A DNA stretch of 64,000 nucleotides from Oscheius sp. JU75 (taxonomy: Eukaryota; Nematoda; Chromadorea; Rhabditida; Rhabditidae), in assembly GCA_037178855.1 (NCBI GenBank), contig JASJZC010000002.1, forward strand, positions 5,530,501 through 5,594,500, read 5' to 3'. The notes below the pieces were generated by a model that worked only from the letters and a program-made list of their open reading frames with translations, was not told where the DNA came from and did no database searches. Made by a program: the position numbers and the translations under genes. This document shows positions 36,320-47,479 of this stretch, piece by piece; within the stretch, counting starts at the first letter, position 1, and every line of letters begins with the position of its first letter.

Positions 36320-37765
36320 ACTACTGCTACACACAACTCGAAAAAGATTGCGTGTCTGAACTGTTTTCATATTCGATATGTTGAAGCAATGTCCCAAAAA
36401 TCGAGGAGACCCGCTATTGGAGCACAAGGAACAAGAAGCTGTCGTGTTAATCCACTGTCTGGAATAAGTGAATCAGGACTTCCCAATGAGTCAAGAGTTC
36501 AGTTCCTTCTCGGGGGAACAGAACTCTTGACTTTTATGGGAAACAGAGTGAGAGAGACTGGTCAACATGACGTGGCTGTTGTTCTGGCTTCTTTCATTGT
36601 GAAGACCCCTGTGATTGAATAATTCCGGACATTAGGGTTGCAGGGAGGAAAGGTTGGAAAGGGATCAAAAGTGATATCTGGAAAGGAACAGTGCTAATAT
36701 TTCTTTCTAGTATTTTACAGCATTTTGAGAAAATCAGAAATTCGTTGGTCGATCGGACAAGAAGGAAGAGAACTTTGGTTCTTTGACTCACTGGGGAAAG
36801 TACATTTTCTCAAGGATGCGTTCAACGGGAAAATTGTGTCTGTGTCGGCATCTAACAGATGTCTGAACCAGAGAAAATACCCATGTGTGAGGGTGTAAGG
36901 CCGCTCACGAAACTCTAATTGACGTAGAGAGGGTGAAGGTCCGTCACTTCATTACACTCCACGTTCTTTATAGCCAACATGACCGTAGTATCGCAAGGAG
37001 CGTTGACGTGATTCCCGCTAAGAACACGCGTAAACGCAGGATGGATCTAATTTTCATACATTAGTAGCAGTGGCCTCTTTGCCGCTGGCAAAAATCACTT
37101 TCCCTCAGAATAGAAGAAACAGAGGCAGATTGCAGACGACAGACACCTACGGACGATGACGGAAGGTTTGGAAAAGCACTGCAAATGGGAACAGGATTCT
37201 GCGAAGGTAAAGAAAGATCATGACGCCTACACTACTTATGATCTACTGCCGTCAACTTGTAGGCGGGCAAGTAACGAAATTTCAATGGTTTTTATGTGAA
37301 TCTTAGTCAAGACACAATCTGAGCACATTTGCACAAAGCAACAAATCAGGACAGTTAGGGAGTGAAAGGGCTGTCCTTGCGAAGATCGATAAAGTTTGAT
37401 CACAAACGGAAGATTGCTGGAGCACAGGCCCAAGTTGTTTGGACCTTCGTCCAACGATGAGATAACGCATCGACAAAGTCGGGGAGGATCGGTATGACTT
37501 GTCCATCTTTGCATACAGAAGAACTTTATAATTCTCTGAATACTTCGACGAGATTCGGATAGGTTAAGAGAGTAGTACTCAGGATCCTTAGCAGATTCAA
37601 AGGGATGTAAACATTTTGAGAACGAAGCACGGCGCTGAGCTTCTGGGCTTTCTCTCTCTAGCTTCTATTGCAAAAAGTGCCACTGAATTGGTCATAAAGG
37701 GACCCATTTTATCTCCGAACCACCGTCGTCACTTCCACCTCATTAAAACAAGCTTTATTTTGGTG
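36320..37765. other. Gene-poor stretch
   Basis: No supported coding region. A 77-codon frame at 36389-36622 (+) is Ser/Arg-rich at its start and has no clear exon partners. Confidence 0.3.
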
Positions 37766-37770
37766 TAAAA

Positions 37771-39542
37771 TCACTTCTTTTTTCTCTGGACCGGCTTCGG
37801 TCCTGGCCAGTTATACAGAAGATCCCTCTTCATTATTACCCCCCATTCTGCCAGTTTTCCGTTTATGGCTTTGACTTTACCGATCATCTCGTCGACATCC
37901 ATCACTGCATTGTCTCCTACACTGCGTTGCACAATTGCCCCTTGTATTTCAAGTCTTGCGAACATTTCGTCCAAATCTTTTGCCCAACGAGATAGTTTTT
38001 CTATCTCTGGTTTCAATGATTCCATCCTGATTCTTCTTTCTTTGTTTCTCCATTGGGTCTTTTGCTGTGATATCGCGTTGCTATCCTTTTTCTTGTCAGC
38101 TAAACTCGGACTTTGGCTGCAATCAAAAATCTACCTACTTCTTTCAGGCTTTTGTACTTCTACTTCTTCTTCATTGTCCCCAGAATCTTCTAAAACGGGC
38201 TCATTCTCTGCTTGAATGTGTACTTGGTTTTCTGGAATAGCGGGAACGGCGGGCGCCGCTACGTTGAAAAGAGTACTGATGTTGCTGCTGGCTGTGAACT
38301 GTTTATACGGGATATATGCCTGGTGAAGACTTCCAGAGTGCTCGTCACTGCAGTAGCTCTGCTCAGTTTGGACCACTTGAGTCGGAGTCGACGTTGAGTT
38401 CACTGAAGTTGTCGGCACGTATCCTTCCATTGAATCATATCGAGTCTGATCCAGGACTTGATGCCGATTGAAAGGGTCTGTGGGTTCCATCTGATAATTT
38501 TCATCGGGCTGTCCCATTTGCCTCTTCATCTCGACTGCATGCTGACTATGATAAGTCAACCGTAATCCAGAATCAGATGTTTCCATGTTAAACTGATTGT
38601 GACCCTGGAACTGTCCATTCTGGTAACTTCGACTTTCAGAATGAGAAGGTACAATGCTTGAGGCGGGAACCATAGATGGATTTGGAGCCATTTCGGGAAA
38701 CATTAAGGTATGCGACACCTCTGGGAGATTCTGACAGAAGTTACTGATGGATTGCTGATTAGAAGGATATCCATTCTCATGACTTTGGCTGGCAGCTAAA
38801 CTCGAACTTGTTATACATTTTCGAACCTTACTCTGTTTTGTTTTTCCTAGAATTGGAGGTCGAATGGTCGAGCAAGGACCAGAGACTCCTGAAGAGCTCG
38901 AAGACAAGTCAGGAACTGATCTGGTCATCGATCCATTTGGAGGAATTTGGCTACTGTAGGATTGTTGATAAGGACTGTTGGTGGACAAATACGGATGATA
39001 TCTTTGGCAGGGAAATGATGACGTCTGCAAAGGCTAAATAAGGCGCCATCTTATCTTTCTGAAGAATAAAAGTTAGAGCCTTGTACAAACAAGTATGACA
39101 GTTGGAGTTTTTCACTACCAATGTGTTGTCATCAGAGAACTTATTCTGGGAAGACATATTGAGCTTGACCTTATAAATTAGTACCAGCTGCCTAAAAGCA
39201 GCAGACACTTTTTTCTACTGCGGAATTCCTAAATGAACTTTTTTTCTCCAACTTCAAACTTGTCTCTCTTAGAACTCTTGGAACTAACTGGCAATAAATT
39301 TCTTTTTGGTATGATTGCATTGTAGTAGTTGAAAGATTACCAAGACAAGTTTCGGCCAAACTAGGCTCTGGTCTCTCGTAATGCTCTTTCCCCAAACGTA
39401 CATAAGAATGGAGACGGAGCTGTGAGGATGGTGAATGGTGTGAATGTTCGTGAGACGGGTGACTAGAATAATAGGGCGGTGGAGGATTGTATTCTTGGAC
39501 GGTCAAGTAGTTTCCAGAGAGCATTTTCGTTGAGCAAATCAT
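37771..39542 (-). CDS. Gln/Ser/Pro-rich orphan protein with a C-terminal charged helix
   Basis: The largest exon (39024 to about 38138) encodes some 295 residues rich in Ser, Gln, Asn, Pro and Tyr (YPSNQQSISNF; TSVNSTSTPTQVVQ) ending in an acidic run (EDSGDNEEEVEVQ). A 39-base intron joins it in frame to KKKDSNAISQQKTQWRNKER then RIRMESLKPEIEKLSRWAKD, a basic stretch leading into an amphipathic helix, and then to the end KPVQRKKK (stop 37771-37773). A candidate first exon begins near 39542 with a PPPPYYSSHPSHEHSHH run. The composition suggests a nuclear regulator, but I do not recognise a DNA-binding domain. The link between the first and second exons (39030-39300) is unresolved. Confidence 0.5.
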
Positions 39543-40001
39543 CCACAACTGATAAAAAAAAGACTGTTTGAGCGGAACTTACTACTGATAAGAAAGATTT
39601 CCTAAGATTGCTTAAGAATAACTCTGTAGTTTGGTGGATTAAAATACGAATAAACTTTATTACATCTACGTCTACAGGGCAATTTACCAGTAAGAGACTG
39701 ACTTTAGACGAGTTTTCCTGGCAGTTGTTTCGATGTAATTGGTCTGAAACGGACGTCATTTTTCTGAACAGAAAAGAACTAAAAATACATTTTATTTTTT
39801 TTTGACCAGTTTTTTGGGTTATTCTACTGCGTTAGTTGAAGCTCAGTTAGACCAAGAATATAGGAAAGCATTTGACAAAACGCGCGAGATTCTGATCAGT
39901 CCAGAGAAACTAACGTGACACTTCGATCCGATGGAGGCACGTAGGTGTTCGTCTTCGGGAACGGAACTCTAAATATACTTTGGCTCTCGATTTATCTTCC
40001 T

Positions 40002-41423
40002 CTACCTTCTAGAGTTGTTCAACTCGACCCTGGTACGAGCTGTGCGGAAGACTTTGCTATTCTTGAGGCAGGCATCCCAGGCATAGATGAAGATGGCGAA
40101 AAGGAAGGGGAACAGGTCGAGGAAGATGAGCAAGAGGACACTGTAGGTCGGGAACAAGGAGTTTTTAATCTTGGGCAGACAAGGAGTCTAAAGAAAGGTA
40201 ACAGATATGGGAATATACATACCTGGAGATCAAACTGAACCAAAGTCTCGTGGGGATTGAAGGTACAGGCAAAGTCGTCTTCGATATTCTTGAGCTGGTA
40301 CTCGTCGCGGGGACTGGCTTCCATGAAGAGACGGTCAATCATCTGAGCCATTCTGTTTGTTAGTGTGAAGTCAAGAAAACCTTGGGGAATTGAGCAGCTC
40401 CCCAGAGGACGGGGTGGAAGAGGTAGAGGAACTGAGCAATGGCGAACAAGAGACAGACCAGGAGAACACACTGAAGGAGAAAACCGTAGGGGTTAGAAGG
40501 TGACTTACTCTGTAGACGAGCTTCGCAACATTTCCGGCCACAATCTCACAGTGAATGATAATAAGAACAGGGGCTAGTAGGACACAGAACAAGACGTTCC
40601 ACCAGAACAGAGTCCAGATTGTAGAGTTTGTCTGCAAGTCAAATTTATAATCAGAATAACGATAGGATGTGGCTAAGATTACACTGTCCAATGTTAGATC
40701 AGCAGCATCTCCGACTTTGATTCCAACAGTCGTTCCTCCCAGAAAAAGTCACAAAATCTGCTAACAGCCCACTGACTAGTGACTAGCCAAGTTTTCGCTC
40801 GCATACTTAATTCAAATGGCTTAATGGCTAGTGCTTCGCACTTTCGTTGGAGTGATGCAGGTACGAGCCCCGACGATGCTATCTTTTTTTCATTTTTTTT
40901 TAGATTTTCCTTTACATTATTCCGCTTACAGGCGATCGTTCAGATTCATATGATCACACCTTCCGGGTCAAGTCAGCGTAGTCCTCTAGCTCCTCGACTG
41001 TCATCCAGTGTCTTCCCTTTGCATCAATTCCTTCCGTGTTGTTATCAGTAGGATAGTTCTCGTCCATGGCTAACTTTAATTCCTAAGTTTGATTAATTTT
41101 TTTTACCCCAGTCTTCCAACCTGAGCAATCTGGTGTGTTCGGTTGATGTAGGTATTCAAATGACTGTTCACGGGATGATGAATGACTCCATAGATGCACA
41201 GAATGACAGCGATGGTCAGGAAACAGACAAAGAGACACTGTCCGAGTCTCGCATCCAGTTTCGACTTGTACTTTTTCAAATCCTGCAAATTTGCTCATTT
41301 TCATGGACGATTGATTATTGGTCTCGGTCATTCTCAAGGTTTGTGTGCCCATGTAATCCCATCACTGGGTTCGATGCTACGCCCATTGAGAGAAATAAGA
41401 CCTACCACATCTCGACGCTTCAT
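40002..41423 (-). CDS. Four-TM membrane protein of unknown family
   Basis: Eight exons joined by 36-50-base introns in consistent phase. It starts MKRRDV directly after TTTTTTCAG. TM1 is CLFVCFLTIAVILCIYGVI; the first loop is about 75 residues with an N-glycosylation site (NRTHQ) and the segment GRHWMTVEELEDYADL; TM2 is LFWWNVLFCVLLAPVLIIIH; TM3 is CVLLVCLLFAIAQFLYLF; the second loop of about 55 residues holds two Cys (FACTFNPHETLVQF; TPCLPK); TM4 is SVLLLIFLDLFPFLFAIFIY. The tail ends with a stop at 40002-40004. Topology is tetraspanin-like, but the CCG motif is absent and the first loop is too long. Claudin signature residues are also absent. Confidence 0.6.
40803..40872 (+). other. tRNA-like box A/box B remnant
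   Basis: TGGCTTAATGGCTAGTGC resembles a box A and GGTACGAGCCC a mutated box B, 40-odd bases apart, followed by a T run. The arms do not form a canonical cloverleaf. A similar unit occurs at 44838. Likely tRNA-derived (SINE-like or pseudogene). Confidence 0.3.
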
Positions 41424-41730
41424 TCTGAAAAAAGTTCAATTGAAAAGAAGGAAGAGAATAGTAAGAAAATTAGACACGGCCTCTCGTTCTCGCAAACACG
41501 TTCGCGGGACTGTAATAAAGGCGTCGGAAAACAACCAATTGAGAAGCCACACTTCCGGGCTGAGTTATTCTGAAGGCAGTGAAAAAATACAATCTGCTAT
41601 CATCTGGTAAGAGTTGACAGGTCAAGAGTTCCGGGATAGAGGTTGACAAGAGGAGTGAAAAGATAGTCAAACCTGCAATAAGAGGGCTCGGAGAATAAGC
41701 GACTGCTCTTCATAATTCTCTGTGGTCCAT

Positions 41731-42740
41731 TCACAAGCAGCGTTTCTCTTTCTGCCAAAAACTTGCTGTTTCGCTCTCGCAGCTCTTCCAAACTCTGGAC
41801 ATATCGTCATTCGAGTACTCTACCGACTCTATTTTCTGCCAAAAAAATTTTACTATTCCTATTTCACAGGCCCGTAATAGAACGTTTTCTTTAGCGGTTC
41901 CGTCTCTGGCTGCTCTCAGAATACGAGTCTGTTTTGGCAGTTTCACAGCAGTCATTGAGAACAACAATATTCCAAAAAGCAGACAAGATATGAGATCAAG
42001 AAATGAGGAAATCAGAGAGACTGGCAAATCGTCTACAGTTTAATGGCCGTGTAAACTAACTATGACAAGGTGATTTAGTTTGAAGCTGCCTAGTAAAAGG
42101 AGAACCGTAAAAGAGCAAACTATGCGTCAAGTGTGGCAAGAGAAAAACTGTAATTTGATTTGATCTGCCGAGGCGTAATGGTTTTAAAGAATGCGCTGGG
42201 GAGAGAGGGTAACAAACAGCTGTTTGATTTTTGTAAGGAACAAAGTTTTTGATTAAGAGAGAAAGAGAAGGAGCAAGTTGGCACCGCGCGAACAGTCTCA
42301 GGTGCGTGTTCCTACGAGTATCAGTAAACACAGAGTGGGGACAAGCGCTGCCGAACGGAAAAAGGACCGCGATCAATTAAGACAAGAATGATAGCTTACC
42401 GGCTTCGTTTTGACGTAGATTTCTTGAACACCACCTCCAGTCAGAGTTCCACTGCCCTTATGGTATTCCCTAAGAGAACGAGGCGATTCCGAACCAGTCG
42501 TGGAGATTCTGAAGAGTCATTGAGAGTCACAGAGGATGACTTACACAGCCGGGTCAGTACTTTTGTTCGAGCGAGGACTTTCACTTCTGACCATCCCATG
42601 GTTGTCCATTCTGATTACCTGAAACAACACTACTTTTCTTTGAACCAGGGAAAGAGGGTCAGACTCACGTCCAGGTCTCTGTCTCTACCGAAGGAAACGG
42701 AATGAATGGGATAGGGATTGTCAACGTAGAAGATCTTCAT
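41731..42740 (-). CDS. Orphan Ser/Arg-rich protein (tentative model)
   Basis: The start at 42740 gives MKIFYVDNPYPIHSVSFGRD, joined through a 50-base intron to VIRMDNHGMVRSESPRSNKS and, through another, to ISTTGSESPRSLREYHKGSG then TLTGGGVQEIYVKTKP. Two SESPRS repeats suggest phosphorylated sites. Further downstream exons are uncertain: an exon with RILRAARDGTAKEN keeps the phase and could continue either to KIESVEYSNDDMS or to a coiled-coil-like SLEELRERNSKFLAERETLL that would extend to about 41600. An upstream out-of-frame ATG precedes the start. No family is recognised. Confidence 0.35.
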
Positions 42741-43273
42741 GGATCCATGTGTGTGAGTGACAGGACAATTTAGTGTCCAGTTTTTGGGCGGGAGAGAGAT
42801 TGGAGAGACCCCAGACACCGAACGAACTCTTGGAAAGGGAAAAAAGCATAAGGGGTCGAAGGACGAACGCGTTGAAACGTCGACGAGAAACCGACTTTGG
42901 TTTTATGGCTTCTTGGAAAAGACCAAGGTGGATCGATGTCGAGGAGAAGAAAACACGGGCAAGTCCTCGGGTAGACGAGAAAAAAGGTCTGGCTGGACAG
43001 CTGGCTAGTGGGAGGGACACAAAAAGAGAGAAAACTAATTATAGGAAGAGTCATGTCCGGGTCGTGTGCACAAAAAACCGGATGTGACCGAGACACGATC
43101 TGACTCTTCGCAGTAATCCCCCACTCCAAAACCGAGTAGAGAAAAGGGTGTGAAGGGTATTTGTGACCCTGACGAACAAGTCGCACTATCAGTTGTTTTT
43201 GCTGGTCAGGGTTGTAGAAAAGCGGAATCAATGTGACCGTGTTCTGGTATAGGGAAACCAATTGGACGCGGAA

Positions 43274-43807
43274 TCAATCACAACCCACTGGAATCGGTGT
43301 CAACTTATTGACCGATCCCGTCGAAGCAGCTTTAGGTAGGTTGTCGGCCAGCATACGGGTTCTGAAAGGAGAATTGTTGTAATAATCTTCAATTTTTACC
43401 TGATGAGTAAGGTCGGAGAGGGAATGGACTCATTAGAGAGGCGTAGAAGCTCGACAGCGTCATCTATATTTTCTACCGAACTTTGGCGATAGGTCGGTCC
43501 TCGAGGATTCCCAGAAGCTGAAGAGCCAGTCATTCATCGAATCCCCATTACCTCTAGGTTTGTACTGATTCTTCACTGGAAATCCGTCCTCAAAATGAAC
43601 TGACCTCCTGGCAGGCTGTAGTGGTGGTAGAGAAGCTGAAACTTTGTTATTTAGATGAAGATGGGACCTACTCTCCTTCATGTGAATTCTCATCCTGACA
43701 ATGGAACTGTATCCATCATCGTCCTGTCGAATCGGAGAGGCTCGCATGATGGCCAGCTCCTTGGCCGCCTTACCACTTCGAACAAGCTCAGCGAGAGCAG
43801 CACACAT
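43274..43807 (-). CDS. Orphan small soluble protein
   Basis: Four exons in consistent phase encode about 141 residues, starting MCAALAELVRSGKAAKELAI, followed by SSIVRMRIHMKETSLPPLQP and ARRSVHFEDGFPVKNQYKPR, then SVENIDDAVELLRLSNESIP and a stop after LTPIPVGCD (43274-43276). No signal peptide or TM is visible. The Arg/Ser context around ARRSVHF resembles a kinase site. I do not recognise the family. The last exon could be spliced on, because GTTGTG follows PVG, so the C-terminus is provisional. Confidence 0.45.
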
Positions 43808-43809
43808 TG

Positions 43810-45985
43810 TGTGAACTAAAAAACCACTGCCGAGGGGCTGTGAGGGTGTAACAGCCAGTAGAATGTGCCTGGAGAGTTTTGACCGAAGGGTTACTTAGGT
43901 AGGGGATAAGAGCACCCAATGCTATGAGCAGTACTCAATTATAGTTTCTATCATAGGTTGCGATCACTGATTCAAACAACCTGGGGCCATCCGCACCGTC
44001 TCGGTGGGTAATTTTCGTATCGGAAACATTCACTTTGTCTGCTCCTCCTAGGTTTTGCAAATTATATAGCTTCCAGTTCTTCGTTGCCCCTTTTCCTATC
44101 CTGTCTGCATCCACACCTCGACTCATTTATCAAGAAGCGATTCTTTGTTTTTGACTAGATGCTCTACCAAAGATTAAAGTTCTCATTATTATAAAGCTAG
44201 TTGACTCATTGGCGTCCCACTGTTCCCCGTTTCCGGAATTCTGTTTATGTATTGCGTCACTTCTTAAATCCTCGTGGCTCGTCACATTAGTCGACCTACT
44301 ACTACCATTTCCTCCTAGACGAGAGGAAGTGTATGTTAATGTGTCTCACATGCCCGTATACCCTATTTTAGGCCTCACACCCTCATTATAGTAAAAGTGG
44401 CCCTGCTCATGAATGATTCCTCCTCCCACACTTGACCTCCAGTTTGTAGGTGTCCCCAATGACGTAGCTTCTTCTTGCCATTATCCCTTCACTCTGCCAG
44501 GCCATTCTTTAACTCCCATCACGCCATCTTCCCTGCTTCGCCATGTTTTCTGCTACCTCGAATAGATTTGGCGATGCTCAAACATCGTTTTGGAAGTTCA
44601 ATTTTAAGCCCTCCTTCGGATGACACTCACCATTGTCTCATTCATTTTTGAGAGAGGCTGTGACGCGAGTAGTTCTGGCGGGATAGCCTTCTCATTTTAT
44701 TTTTGGTTCAGAGCATAAACTATCTCCAAACAATTACCGTAATCCTTTCTTATAATAGCCTGATATTTTGGAAGCATATTTCAGTTTCTTTCCGAAAGAA
44801 GATGTACGAAGACTACTTTACAAACCTCCGGCAAACCCCAAATGGCCTATTGGCTAACGCGCCGGACTGTCGCTTGAGAGATCCACGTTCGATCTCGCTG
44901 TTGCTTTCTTTGATATTTTCTCACTAAATGTCGAGCTGTATAAGGTCGGGATGATCTAAACATAAGTTTCAGCTGAATGTTTGATCTGGTTGTTCCTATC
45001 CCTTTGCTTGTCTGGATGCATTACGTATTTTTTACCGCACACACTAATCTCCACGCAGACAGCGGCAATTTGTCTAAACGATCTCCTATGGTCAAAGAGT
45101 CGTGCAATTTCTCTGCAGGTCATTAGTGCTCGAGAGCAATCGTCTGATTGCGCAGATCTCCCCTCTGTTTCCGTATACGACTATCGTCATCCCTTCGGTT
45201 ATAACCCATTCGTTAGTCATTCCCGAACATCCAGAAGTTCTCCTAAAGCTATGTTGATCCAGAGATCCTTTTACTTTCTAATTGGCCTGTTCGCCCTTTG
45301 AGAAAAACTCATTTTGGGACACGCCAGCCCACAAACACCCGGTCTAAGCACACATTTGTAGCTCATAAAGATATAGGAAAACAAGGAGCAGCATGAGATT
45401 CTAATTGTGAATACTTCTACCCACTGCCCGGGTCTTATGGACTTGTCATTTCGTTGCAAGCTTCGTCTTTTCATTTTGGAAATGTTTCTCAGTTGCTAGG
45501 GTCCCTCTCCCAAGCATCATATGCTTCCAGAATTTTAGTCTGTCTGACTCTTGGAAATTCTTGTCGAACTCACTAAAGTTATAGCTTCAAGTTTCGCAAT
45601 GTTTCGGAACATCGTAATCTTCCACGACTCTCTTAGATATGTATTATGCAATTGTAAATGTACATTTTCATCTTTAAATGGCCGGGAACGAAATTGAAGT
45701 ACTGGCTCGATAACAGTACTTTTTGTATCAAAACAGTTCCTGTTAAAATTCGAAGGGAATAGGCGAGACCCACTGCTGTTCGTGGTTGTGCTCTATCAAA
45801 AGCCGACCCACTTTACCTAGTTGTCTAGTCCGGAAGCACGAGTTTTACGTTCGACGGAATGACCAATGTGTTTGTCCTCCCGACCCGACGACGCCTTCCT
45901 CTCTGATTTTCCTGCCAAAAACTTTGTTTTGCCACTCTCACACATACCCATTGTTGTCTATTTTTAGTATTTCAAATTTCAAATT
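43810..45985. other. Gene-poor stretch
   Basis: About 2.2 kb without a supported gene. Open frames are short and unspliced. A tRNA-like remnant lies at 44838-44905. Confidence 0.35.
44838..44905 (+). other. tRNA-like box A/box B remnant
   Basis: TGGCCTATTGGCTAACGC resembles a box A and ACGTTCGATCTCG a near box B. The anticodon arm is not canonical. It shares the opening CAAATGGC with the element at 40815, suggesting a common tRNA-derived family. Confidence 0.3.
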
Positions 45986-45988
45986 CAG

Positions 45989-46287
45989 ATGGCCGTTCAC
46001 ATCATGACTCGTCTTCTCTTGCTGCTCGCATGTCTCTGCCTCTTTGCTGTCGCCTCGGCTGGAATTGCCAGGGTTTAATTTTAAATATAGCCCTAGATAA
46101 AAAATACTATTCAGAACGTTCGCTCAGACGTCTTCTCGCTCTTCTTTTCCCCGTTCCGCGTTGTCGGAAAACGGAATCAGTTTTACGGTCTCTACAAGTA
46201 AGTTAAGTGTTGCAGTCTCAACCAGAACATTACAGAAAACAAGCCTCGGACTACCCCAGCATTTACAGTCGAGAGTATCTTTCCTGA
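45989..46287 (+). CDS. Small secreted protein, candidate peptide-hormone precursor
   Basis: Three short exons encode about 72 residues. The first gives a strong signal peptide (MTRLLLLLACLCLFAVASA) and is preceded directly by AAATTCAG, an acceptor-like site. The mature part begins IARNVRSDVFSLFFSPFRVV, then GKR, which reads as an amidation glycine plus dibasic cleavage, then NQFYGLYKK, another dibasic site, and SDYPSIYSREYLS with the stop at 46285-46287. There are no Cys residues. The arrangement of signal, amidated peptide and cleavage sites is that of a neuropeptide precursor, but the peptide matches no family I can name. Splicing uses GTTTAATT and GTAAGTTA donors in frame. Confidence 0.6.
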
Positions 46288-46340
46288 ACGATCATCTTTG
46301 TTAATGTTGAATATATATTTAATGAACCGTGTGCAGTTTT

Positions 46341-47476
46341 TCAATCGGTGATGAATCCTCCGACTGTGATCTTGCTGTTGTCGACGGCCTGGGCCAGGGA
46401 AGCAGCAGATGCCTTGAAGACGTCACTAAACAATTTGCTATGTTGTTTTGGATACGGTAACTTACAGGTTGACAGTTAGACTGCAGAGACTTCTGACCTG
46501 AGAGTACTGCTTGACAGAAGGAGCGCTAAAGCCTCCGAACGACTTGAAGTCTGAAACTCGAAGGTCGCTTGGGTTCTAGAACAGTCTGCTTTAACAGGCT
46601 AACACCACAAGGTAACTCTGGTTTCAGGTATCAGAGCTACGGCTTTGTTCGTATGTCAGCCGGACAAAACTGAGATGACAGAAGTTGCCAAGTGTTTAGA
46701 TACTGGTTTAGTTTCAGCTACAGAGTGGCTACGAAAGCTCTTCTCAATTCCGGCAGTTCAAGGGGACAGACTGATAGGGACAGCTGGAGAAGGGTAGAAA
46801 ATGATAGATACAGGGTGACTTGACCAATTGAACACTCAGACTTACCATTAAAGTTGGCCATAGTTCCATTGGTATTGTAATACCACAACATGGTTCCAGG
46901 GGTGACAGTCGAGTTGCCAGTGATTTTTCCCCAATCATAGGCACTAGTGTAGATTCCGGACGTAATTCCACGGTTCTGTGCTTTCACAATGAGACTGCTG
47001 ACAAAGTTCTTGTTAGCACTGGCATTGGTGCCCCAGTTTTGTGGAGAGACGACCTGGAACCAGATGGTTCTGATCGTGATGCCAGCGTTGTAGAGTCCAT
47101 TGTAGAGCTCGTCAAACTGCTGAGCAGCGCTTTTCGTCTGAACCGGGGTCATGTAGACCTCAGTTCCGAGCCCGTAATTGTAGGCATTCTTGATGTTCGG
47201 GACAGAGTTGTTGTCGAAACCGCCGGATCCAACAGGGCTGTAGCCTCTGGAACCCAAAATTTTTAAAGATTTGAAAAGTTAGAAACCTAATGAAAGCCAC
47301 AGAGTAACCACTGCTCTTGAGACAATTGAGATTACTCGCTCCGGCCAAGACGGAAAAGTCGACAGCGTTCGCGTAAGTCACCTAAAGTTATTCTCCTTTT
47401 TTGACTAGATTCTAAAACGAACCAGATTGGTGGGAAGAGCGGTGGCGGCTCCCAGAAGAGACAGAAGAAAAAGCAT
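46341..47476 (-). CDS. GH25-type nematode lysozyme-like protein, catalytic acids lost
   Basis: The signal peptide MLFLLSLLGAATA is followed by a GH25-fold domain: TYANAVDFSVLAGASNLNCL, GYSVAFIRGYSPVGSGGFDN, VPNIKNAYNYGLGTEVYMTP, a helix DELYNGLYNAGI, VKAQNRGITSGIYTSAYDW, MLWYYNTNGTMANFNDF and FGGFSAPSVKQYSQ. This is the order seen in C. elegans LYS proteins. In catalytically competent members the central strand reads like W-L-D-I-E-G; here it reads TIWFQVVSPQNW, so both the Asp and the Glu positions are replaced (Gln and Val). The N-terminal Asp of AVDF is kept. It is therefore probably a binding or immune protein and not an active muramidase. The stop codon is at 46341-46343. The exons at 46380-46560 are approximate. 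Confidence 0.83.
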
Positions 47477-47479
47477 GAC

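Noticed and set aside
40002-41423. Tetraspanin or claudin-like call
   Set aside because: No CCG motif, and no claudin W-GLW-C-C pattern in loop 1.
43020-43261. Minus-strand 163-codon frame (Phe/Leu/Ser-rich) between the two orphan genes
   Set aside because: Shadow of purine-rich sequence; overlaps other open frames on both strands with no splice support.
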